From positions 1 through 64,000 of the forward strand of contig CANKAM010000002.1 of assembly GCA_947479755.1 (NCBI GenBank): DNA of 64,000 bases, given 5' to 3'. Both the position numbers and the translations under genes were made by a program. Positions 10,701-22,700 of the stretch are shown here, in pieces. Position 1 is the stretch's first letter, and each line of letters opens with the position of its first letter. Source of the DNA: Bacteroidota bacterium (GTDB lineage Bacteria > Bacteroidota > Bacteroidia > SXHM01). The notes beneath the pieces were generated by a model. That model ran no database searches and was not told where the DNA came from. It saw only the letters and a program-made list of their open reading frames with translations.

Positions 10701-13700
10701 GGAATTGCTTCTCTTTCTGTTTCTCCTTCTACATTCACTTGTACTAATGTAGGAGCCAACACAGTAACATTAACTGTAACAGATGTTAACGGAAACTCAT
10801 CAACTTGTACCGCAACTGTAACTGTTACAGATAATATTGCTCCAACAGCAGTTTGTCAAAACATTACGGTGAATTTGAACTCAGCCGGAACAGTTTCTAT
10901 AACTGCTGCTCAGGTTGATAACGGAAGTGGTGATGTTTGCGGAACTGTAACATTAAGTGTTACTCCATCTACGTTTACCTGCGCTAATGTTGGTGCAAAT
11001 ACAGTTACTTTAACTGTTACTGATGCCAACGGAAATTCTTCAAGTTGTACGGCTACAGTAACAGTTGTTGATGTAACACCACCAACAGCAATTTGTCAGA
11101 ATATTTCTGTTAACTTATCTGCCGGAGGTACTGCCTCTATAACAGCTGCCCAAATAAATAACGGAAGTTCAGATGCCTGCGGAATTGCTTCGCTTTCGGT
11201 TTCTCCTTCTTCGTTTACCTGTGTCAATGTTGGAGCCAATACGGTTACGCTAACCGTTACAGATGTAAACGGAAATTCATCTACCTGTACTGCAACAGTA
11301 ACAGTTGTGGATAATATAGCTCCTACTGCAGTATGTCAGAATGTAACTATTCAGTTAAATGCGCTTGGAAATGCATCTGCTACAGCGGCTCAAGTCAATA
11401 ACGGAAGTTCGGATAATTGCGGAATAGCTTCACTTTCGGTTTCGCCAAGCAGTTTCACATGTGCAAACGTTGGTGCTAATACTGTTACACTAACAGTAAC
11501 GGATGTAAACGGAAATGTTTCTACCTGCACTGCCACTGTTACTGTTCAGGATAATATTGCACCTTCAGCAATTTGCAGGAATATAACTGTGCAGCTAAAC
11601 TCATCAGGAAACGCTTCTATAACTGCAGCACAAGTTAACAATGGCAGTTCTGATAACTGTTCGATTGCTTCACTAACAGTTTCACCAAGTTCTTTTACCT
11701 GTGCTAATGTTGGAGCAAATACAGTTACACTTACTGTAACAGATATTCACGGAAACGTTTCTACCTGCACAGCAACAGTAACTGTTCAGGATAATGTTGC
11801 TCCAATTGCAATCTGTCAAAATATTACTGTTGCTCTTAATGCGGCAGGAACTGCATCTATTACTGCAGCACAAATTAATAACGGAAGTTCTGATGCATGC
11901 GGTATTGCTTCGCTTTCTGTTACACCTTCAACTTTTAACTGCTCAAATGTTGGTGCAAATACAGTTACATTAACTGTAACTGACGTAAATGGAAATTCTT
12001 CTACCTGCACAGCAACAGTTACAATACAGGATAATGTTGCTCCAATTGCAATCTGTCAAAATATTACTGTTGCTCTTAATGCGGCAGGAACTGTTACTAT
12101 TACAGGGGCCCAGGTAAATAACGGTTCTTCGGATGCCTGTGGAATTTCTTCTCTTTCTGTTACTCCTTCAACATTTACTTGTGCCAATGTTGGCCCTAAC
12201 TCGGTTACTTTAACTGTTACAGATGTAAACGGAAATTCATCAACCTGCACAGCGACTGTTACTATTCAGGATAATTTTACTCCAATTGCTGTTTGTCAAA
12301 ACATTGTTGTAAATCTGAGTTCTGCTGGAACAGTATCAATAACTGCTGCTCAAGTAAATAACGGCTCAACTGACAATTGTGCAATCGCATCAATGTCTGT
12401 TTCTCCTTCTTCTTTCACTTGTGCGAATATCGGAGCAAACACTGTTACACTTACAGTTACCGATGTAAGCGGAAATTCTTCAACCTGCACTGCAACTGTT
12501 ACTATTGTAGATATTACACCTCCAACTGCACTGTGTCAGAATATCACAGCTCAGTTAAATGCTGCAGGAAATGTGACAATTACTGCTGCACAAATAAATA
12601 ATGGAAGTTCAGATGCCTGCGGAATTGCTAGTATTTCTGTTTCACCTTCCTCATTCACCTGTGCCGGTGTCGGACCTAATCCTGTAACACTAACTGTTAC
12701 GGATGTGAACGGAAATATTTCTACCTGCTCTGCTACTGTTACTGTAGTAGATAACATTGCTCCGGTTGCAACTTGTCAGAACATTAGTATTGACCTTGAC
12801 GCAACAGGAAATATTTCAATCAATGCTACACAGGTTGATAACGGTTCTTCAGATGCGTGCGGAATTGCTTCAATTTCTGTTTCACCCAATTCATTTACCT
12901 GTGCTAATGTTGGACCCAATACCGTTACACTTACTGTTACTGACGAAAACGGAAATGTGTCTACCTGCACATCCACTGTAACTGTTGTAGATAATACTGA
13001 TCCGATTGCGGTTTGTCAGAACATTAGTATTAACCTTAATTCATCCGGAACCGCCTCTATCACAGCCGCGCAAATTAATAACGGTTCAAGTGATGCATGC
13101 GGAATTGCTTCAATAGCTGTTTCTCCATCTTCTTTCACTTGTGCTAATGTTGGTGTAAACAATGTAACATTAACAGTAACAGATGTGCATGGAAATTCAT
13201 CAACCTGCAGTGCTACTGTAACAGTAGCAGATGTTACTCCTCCAACTGCAGTTTGTCAGAATATTACAGTTCAGTTAAACTCATCAGGAAATGCATCCAT
13301 CACAGCAGCACAAATTAATAACGGAAGTTCGGATGCATGCGGAATTGCTTCAATAGCTGTTTCACCAAGTTCTTTTACCTGTGCTAATGTTGGAGCAAAT
13401 ACAGTTACACTTACTGTAACAGATATTCACGGAAACGTTTCTACCTGCACAGCAACAGTAACTGTTCAGGATAATGTTGCTCCAGTAGCAAACTGTCAGA
13501 ATATTACTGTGAACTTAAGTTCTGCAGGGACAGCTTCCATTACTGCTGCCCAAATAAATAACAACAGCACTGATGCTTGCGGAATTTTTTCACTCGCTGT
13601 TTCACCAAGTTCATTTACATGTGCGAATATTGGAGCAAACACAGTAACACTTACTGTTACTGATGTGAATGGAAATGTTTCAACATGCACCGCCACCGTT

Positions 13701-16700
13701 ACAATAGTTGATAATACAAATCCTGTTGCTGTTTGTCAGAATATCACCGTGAATTTAAGTTCTGCAGGAAGTACAACTATCACTGCATCACAAATCAATA
13801 ATGGAAGTTCTGATGCTTGCGGCATAGCTTCCATGACAGTTACTCCATCTTCATTCACTTGCGCAAATGTGGGAGCTAATTCAGTAACACTGACTGTAAC
13901 GGACAATAACGGAAATTCTACTTCATGTAATGCAATAGTAACAGTAGTTGATATTACTGCACCTATTGCAATTTGTCAGAATGTTACTGTTCAGTTAGAT
14001 GCAGGAGGAAATGCTTCGGTAACAGCCGCTCAGGTTAACAACGGAAGTTCGGATGCCTGTGGAATTGCTTCGCTTTCGGTTTCACCTTCTTCTTTTACTT
14101 GCGCCAACGTTGGAGCTAATACAGTTACATTAACTGTTACGGATGTAAATGGAAATTCTTCAACTTGTACCGCAACAGTTACTGTTCAGGATAATGTTGA
14201 CCCAGTAGCTATTTGCCAAAACATAACTGTTGCTCTGGATGCAAACGGAGATGTTGTAGTTACTGCGGCACAGATAAATAATGGCTCAACTGATAATTGC
14301 GGAATTGCGTCAATCACTCTTGATGGAGCTCAATCACAACTTGCTTTTGATTGCTCAAATGTTGGGGCTAATACGGTTACACTTACGGTTACTGATGTGA
14401 ACGGTAATTCTTCAACCTGCACTGCTACAGTTTCGGTTGAAGATAATATTGCTCCGAATGCAATTTGCCAGAATATTACTGCACAATTGGATGCAAACGG
14501 AGATGTAATCGTAACCGCTGTGCAAATCAACAACGGCTCAAACGACAACTGCGGTATTGCTTCAATCACACTTGACGGAAATCAATCACAACTTGCTTTT
14601 GATTGCTCAAATGTTGGTGCAAATACTGTAACGCTTACCGTAACTGATGTAAATGGAAATACATCAACCTGTCTTGCAACTATTACAGTTGTTGATAATG
14701 TTGATCCGATTGCCATTTGCCAAAATATAACAGCACAGCTTGATGCAAATGGTCAATTACTAATCAGCGCTGCACAGATAAATAATGGTTCAAATGACAA
14801 TTGCGGAATTGCTTCAATCACACTTGACGGGAATCAATCACAACTTGCTTTTGATTGTTCTGATGTTGGTGTAAATACTGTAACGCTTACAATAACTGAT
14901 GTAAACGGAAATTCTTCTTCATGCACTGCAACTGTTACTGTTCAGGATAATGTAGATCCTACTGCAATTTGTCAGAGTATTACTGTTCAATTAGACCAAG
15001 CTGGAAATGCTGTTGTAACTGCTGCACAGATAAACAATGGCTCAAGTGATAATTGCGGAATTGCTTCCATCGCTATTAACGGACAAACGCAAATTACTTT
15101 TAACTGCTTAAATGTTGGTACAAATACGGTTACATTAACCGTAACTGATGTTAACGGGAATATTTCAACTTGTTCTGCAACTGTTACAGTTCTTGACAAT
15201 GCAAGCACACCTCCAACTGCAATCTGCCAAAATATAACTGTTCAGCTTGATGCAAGCGGAAATGCATCTATCCTTGCTTCCGATGTTGATAACGGATCAT
15301 TTGACAATTGCGGAATTGCTTCTATGTCAGTTTCTCCAAACACTTTCAACTGCACAAATGTTGGAGCAAATACGGTTACATTATCAGTGACAGACTTGAA
15401 TGGAAACGTTGCAACCTGTTCAGCAATAGTTACTGTTGAAGATACTATTGCTCCTATGGCAATTTGTCAGAATCTAACTGTACAGTTAGATGCAACCGGA
15501 AATCTGGTTGTAACAGCTGCACAAATTAATAACGGATCAAATGATGCCTGCGGAATTGCGACAGTAACTATTAATGGTCAGTCACAACTTTCTTACAACT
15601 GTGGAAATGTTGGAGCTAATACTGTAACACTTACTGTTACCGATGTGAATGGAAATATTTCTACTTGCTCTGCAACAATAACTGTTCAGGATAATGTTGC
15701 TCCGAATGCGATCTGCCAAAACATCACTGCACAATTGGATGCAAACGGAAACATAATTGTAAGTGCAGCACAAATCAACAACGGTTCAAACGACAACTGC
15801 GGAATAGCCTCAATAACTATTAACGGTCAGTCACAACTTTCTTACAACTGCGGAAATGTTGGTGTGAATAATGTAACGCTAACAGTTACTGATGTAAACG
15901 GTAACGTTTCAACTTGCACTGCCACAATTACTGTAGTTGATAATATCAATCCTACTGCAATTTGTCAGAACATTACTGCACAACTTAATTCAAGCGGACA
16001 AATTGTTGTAACAGCTGCGCAAATAAATAACGGCTCATCTGATAATTGCGGAATTGCTTCTATAGCAATAAACGGTCAATCACAACTTACATACAACTGT
16101 GCAAATGTTGGAGCAAACATTGTTACATTAACTGTTACAGATGTAAATGGAAATGTTTCTTCATGCACTGCCACAATTACTGTCGTTGATAATATTAACC
16201 CAACTTCAATTTGTCAGAACATTACCATTGCATTAGATGCTAATGGTAATGCAGTTGTAACTGCTGCACAAATTGACAATGGCTCTAATGACAACTGTGG
16301 AATTGCTTCTATAGCAATCTCCGGGCAGTCACAACTTTCATTTAATTGTTTAAATGTCGGAGCGAATACAGTTACACTTACTGTAACTGATATAAATGGA
16401 AATGTATCAAGTTGTATCGCAACAATTACTGTAGTTGATAATGCAGGAACACCTCCGACTGCGATTTGCCAAAACATCACCGTTCAGTTAGATGCAACAG
16501 GAAATGCTTCTATTACAGCAAACCAGATAAATAACGGTTCTTTTGATAATTGCGGTGTCGCATCATTATCAGTTTCTCCAAATACATTTGATTGCGGTGA
16601 TATTGGCCTAAATACCGTAACATTAACTGTAACTGACCTTAACGGAAATTCATCTCAGTGTACAGCAACAGTAACTATTGAAGACAATGTTGCTCCGGTT

Positions 16701-19700
16701 GCTAACTGTCAGAACATCACTGTTCAGTTAGACGCCACCGGTAACGCAACTATTGCCCCAGGTGATGTGGATAACGGAAGTTCTGATGCCTGCGGTATTG
16801 CAAGCATTACAGTTTCTCCAAATACATTTACGTGTGCCAATGTTGGTGCAAACACAGTAACATTAACTGTTACCGATGTAAACGGAAACATCACAACTTG
16901 CACAGCAACAGCAACTGTTGAAGACAACGTTGCTCCGATTGCAAACTGTCAGAACATCACTGTTCAACTAGACGCTTCAGGAAATGCAATATTGACTGCT
17001 GCACAGATCAACAACAACTCAACTGACAACTGCGGAATTGCTTCAATAAATGTTTCAACTACTTCGTTCACTTGTTCAAACATAGGAGCTAATAATGTAA
17101 CACTTACAGTAACTGATGTGAACGGGAATTCAGCTTCATGTTCAGCTACCGTTACTATTCAGGATCATGTTGCTCCGATTGCTCTTTGTCAGAATATCAC
17201 AGTTCAACTTAACGCTGCGGGTATTGCTTCTATCACAGCAGCACAAATTAACAATGGTTCTTCAGATGCATGCGGAATTGCTTCGCTTTCAGTTTCTCCT
17301 TCATCATTCACGTGTTCAAATGTTGGAACCAACACTGTTACTTTAACTGTAACCGATAATCATGGAAATATTTCTACCTGCACAGCAATCGTTACTGTTC
17401 AGGATAACACGGATCCAATTGCTATTTGTCAGAACATAACTGTAAACTTAGATGCAAATGGAAATGCTGTTATCACTGCTGCTCAGGTAAACAACAATTC
17501 TTCTGATGCATGCGGAATTGCTTCAATGACAGTTTCGCCTTCAACATTTGATTGCTCTAACATCGGTGCAAATACTGTTACCTTAACTGTTACTGACAAC
17601 AACGGAAATGCATCTTCTTGCACAGCTACCGTAACAATTGAAGATAACACAAATCCGACTGTAATCTGTCAGAACATCACTGTTCAGCTGGATGCAAACG
17701 GAAACGTTGTGATTGTTGCTACTGATATTGACAACGGCTCAAGCGACAACTGCTCAACTTCCGGTTCAGGATTAACATTCAGTGCAAGCCAAACTTCATT
17801 TGATTGCTCTAACATTGGTGCAAACACAATCACCTTAACTGTTACCGATGCTTATGGAAATTCATCATCATGCGATGCAACGGTAACTGTTGTTGATACT
17901 GTTAATCCTATTGCAATCTGTCAGAACATAACTGTTCAATTAGATGCAAGTGGCAACGCTACCATTCTTGCAATTGATATTGATGGAGGTTCAACAGATA
18001 ATTGCTCTGACATCAACACCGGATTAACTTTCAGTGCAAGCCAAACTGCATTTGATTGCACAGATGAAGGCGCGAATACAGTAATACTAACTGTTACCGA
18101 TGCCTACGGAAATGTTTCTACCTGCACTGCGATTGTAACCATTGAAAACAATGTTGCTCCTGCTGCTGTTTGTCAGGATATCACGGTTCAGTTAGATGCA
18201 ACAGGAAATGTAATCATCACTGCTGCACAGGTTGATGGCGGAACAAATGCTGCCTGCGGAATTGCTTCACTTACCGTTTCGCCTTCTTCATTTGATTGTT
18301 CAGATGTTGGAGCAAATACAGTAACACTGACTGCAACCGACAACTCAGGAAATGTATCAACTTGCACAGCTGTTGTAACTGTTCAGGATACTATTAATCC
18401 AACTATCGTTTGTCAGAATATTACCGTTGCATTGGATGCTAATGGAAATGTAGTAATCACAGGTGTTGATTTGGATAATGGCACAACCGACAACTGCTCT
18501 ACTTCAGGTTCAGGATTAACTTACACTGCAAGTCAAACCAACTTTGATTGCAGCAACATTGGTGCAAATACAATAACATTAACTGTAACGGATGCCAACG
18601 GAAATTCATCTTCTTGCGATGCGATTGTAACGGTTACGGATACTGTAAATCCAACTGTAATCTGTCAGAGCATCACCGTTCAGTTAGATGCAAATGGAAA
18701 CGCTGTTATAACTGCGGTGCAGGTTGACAACGGTTCATTTGATAACTGCTCAACTCCTAACAACGGCTTAACTTATAGCATTAGCAACACTGATTTCGAT
18801 TGCTCAAACGTTGGCGCTAACACTGTTACTTTAACTGTAACAGATGCATTCGGAAATTCTTCTTCTTGCACAGCTACAGTTACAATTACAGATGATATTG
18901 ATCCGATTGCAATCTGTCAGGACATCACCGTTCAGTTGGATGCAAACGGACAAGTAACAATCAATACTTCACAGGTAAATAATGGTTCTTCTGACAACTG
19001 CGGAATTGCCACAATGACTGTTAATCCTTCATCATTTACTTGTGCAGGTATCGGAACAAATCCTGTAACATTGACTGTAACTGATGTTAATGGAAATGTT
19101 TCAACCTGCATATCAACTGTAACAGTGCAGGATAATGTTGATCCAATTGCAATCTGCCGCGATATTACAATTGACTTAGATGGCACAGGAAATATCTCAA
19201 TCGTTCCTTCACAGGTTGATAATGGTTCAGGTGATGCCTGCGGAATTGCTTCAATGACAGTTTCACCAAACACATTTGATTGCTTAAATGTTGGAGCAAA
19301 TACTGTGACACTTGTTATTACCGACCTTAACGGAAATGTGGACAGTTGCACTTCAGTTGTAACCGTTGTAGATGCAACTGCACCGAATGCAATCTGTCAT
19401 AACATCACAGTTGCTCTTGACTCAAATGGTGTTATTTCAATCACCGCTGCACAAATTGACAACGGCTCAACTGATGCATGCGGAATTGATACAATGACTG
19501 TTTCTACTTCTTCATTCGATTGTTCTAATATCGGTGAAAATTTGATAACACTTACCGTTACGGACGTGAACGGAAATTCAGACAACTGTTTCTCTACAGT
19601 AACTGTGGTTGATAACATTGCACCTGAATTCACCTTGTGTCCTGCTGACATTGTAATTCAGCCCGATAGCTCAAACTGCAATCCGTTTGCTACATGGAAT

Positions 19701-22700
19701 ACACCAATTGCTACTGACAATTGTGCAGTTACATCATTGACAAGCAACTTCCAGTCAGGAAACAATTTTCCTGTAGGAGTTACAACGGTTATTTTCACCG
19801 CAATTGATGCTTCCGGAAATACAACAACGTGTACGTTCACTGTAACGGTTCTTGCAAATCCTCTGTTAGCAACAGCAGTTGCTGATACAGTAAACTGCGG
19901 TTTCAATATTGCTTGTCCGGGCGGAACTAACGGAACTGCAACCGTATTACCTGCGGGAGGTTGTATGCCTTACAGCTACTTATGGAACAACGGACAAACA
20001 TCACAAACTGCTACAGGACTTTCTGCAACAACTTATTCAGTAACAGTTACTGATGGACTCGGAAATACTGCAACAACTTCTGTTACTTTAACAGAACCTT
20101 CACCACTGGTGATTGATAGCTTAACAAGTCCTGTAAACGCTGGCGGATGGAATATCAATTGTGCAAATACCAACAACGGTATCATCACAATTAATGTGTT
20201 AGGTGGTGCTGATTGTGCTCCTTACAGCTACTCATGGACCGGACCAAATGGTTATACTTCAACTGATGAAGACCTGAATATAGTTTATGCAGGAACATAC
20301 TATGTAACCATAACGGATATAAACAACTGTTCAATTACTGACAGCATTACCCTAACCGAACCGGAATTACTTGTAATAGACCTTATTGACCAGCAAGATG
20401 TAAGCTGCAATGGATTGGCAGATGGTTTTGCAACTGTTCTTGCAGGAGGCGGTGCTGGCGGATATCAATACTTATGGAGTAATGGCAAAACCTCAGCATC
20501 AGCTGATAGTTTAGATGCAGGTATTTATTTTGTAAGCGTTACGGATAACAACGGTTGTATTGCTAATACAAACGTTGTTATTGGCGAACCGACTCTGTTA
20601 ATTGCCGCTGCTACCATTACCTCAGATTATAACGGACAAGATGTTACATGTGCCGGAGCAAATGATGGAAGTGCGCAGGTATTGGCAAATGGAGGAACTC
20701 CCGGCTACACCTATTTGTGGACGAACGGCTCAACGGATTATTTTGCTAACGACTTAACTGCCGGAACTTATTTTGTAACGGTAACAGATACCAATGGGTG
20801 TGATACAACTGTTTCGGTAACATTAGTTGATCCTCCCGTACTTTCTGCTGGTGTTGTTTCTGTTACAAATGTTACCTGCAACAGTGCAGCAGATGGAAGT
20901 GCTACGGTACAGGCTTCCGGTGGAACTCCCGGCTACTTCTACTACTGGTCAAATACCCAGACCGGTGCAACTGCAACAGGTCTTGCAGCAGGAACTCATA
21001 ACGTTACAGTTTCAGACACTAACGGCTGTAACATCGTTCTTACCATTACTATAACCGAACCGGATGTTTTAAATCCTGTTTTACTTGATATACTTGATGT
21101 TACCTGCAATGGCGGAAGTAACGGTGCCGGTTTCATTAATGTAACAGGTGGTACTGAGCCTTACACGTATCTGTGGTCAAATGGTGCTACTACAGAAGAC
21201 TTGAATGGAGTAGGTGCAGGTGATTACACTGTTCAGATAACGGATGCAAATGGTTGCGACACTTCATTTACGTTGGTTATTTCACAACCAACCCCAATGG
21301 TTGCCTTCATCGAAAATCAGGTGAATGTTTACTGCGCAGGCAACAACACAGGTGAAGCCTCTGTAAATATTTCAGGGGGTGTTCCGGGCTATACTTACCT
21401 CTGGGATAATGGACAAACAACGCAAACTGTTGCAGATCTTTCTGCCGGACCGCACTCTATTACTATCCGTGATGCCAACAACTGTATCACCATTGTAAAC
21501 TTTGTAATCACGGAGAGTATTGTTCTCTCAGCCGGTGATGTGGATGTAAATAATGTAACCTGCAATGGAGGTAACAATGGAAGCATCAGCTTTAACATGG
21601 AAGGTGGTTCTGCTCCTTATTCATACGTGTGGAGTAATGGACAAACAACTGTTCCGGCAATAAATCTGCAGGCAGGTGATCATTCGGTAACTATTACCGA
21701 CTCTGCCGGTTGTGTACTTCAGCTTTCGTTTACAGTAAGCCAGCCCGATGCACTTACTCTTAACATCATTAACATTGTTCAGCCGGTTTGCAGTGGCTCA
21801 TCTACAGGGCATGCTACCGTTCAGGTTACAGGCGGAACACCAAATTACCAGTATGCATGGGATAACGGACAAACCACTGCAACTGCAACCGGCTTTACTG
21901 CAGGTGTTCACACCGTAGTGGTAACCGATGCTAACGGATGTGTGGACAGCACCACTGTTACAATTACCGAACCTGCCAGTCTTTCAGTTTCTATCATCGG
22001 AAGTTCAAATCCAACATGTTTTGGTGGCGCAAACGGCACGGCTACAGCTCTTGTAGGTGGTGGAGTTGCTCCTTACGATTACAGCTGGTCGCCAAGCGGA
22101 GGAACCAACTCAACCGCAACAGGTCTTTCTGCAGGAACACACATTGTAATTGTTACCGATGCTAACGGATGCTCTGCTTCACAAACATATACACTTACAC
22201 AACCTGCTCAGGTAGTTGTTACTATTGACGGAGGCGGCAGCACCATCTGCGCAGGTGAAAGCGTTACTCTTACCGCATCCGCTACAGGCGGCACCGGAAG
22301 CTATAACTTCGCATGGAACAATGGATTAGGCAATGGCGCAACACATACTGTATCGCCAACGGTTACCACAACGTATGTGGTTATTGCCGCCAACGCGCAG
22401 GGTTGTTCAGCAACGGATAGTGTTACTGTATCCATCTATCCTTCGCCTGCAGCATCCTTTACTCCTTCAGGCAGTTCATCCTGCACCTTCCCGGTAACGG
22501 TTAATTTCACCAATACTTCCACCAACTCGGTTACCTATTATTGGGAATTCGGAAACGGGGATTCAGCTTTCACCACCAATGGTCAGGCTACCTATGACAC
22601 CATCGGAAGCTATACCGTAATGCTGATTGCAACTTCCACAAACGGTTGCACAGATACTGCCCTTTATGTTTACAATGTTTATCCTGCACCTACTGCATTG

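Noticed and set aside
7485-19625. Non-coding tandem repeat or CRISPR-like locus
   Set aside because: The repeats are coding, in one continuous frame, with conserved cysteine pattern and mostly synonymous drift.
7496-19906. Numerous leftward open frames of 60-140 codons
   Set aside because: They recur at the repeat period, opposite the giant gene, and give the same artificial peptide; antisense shadows.
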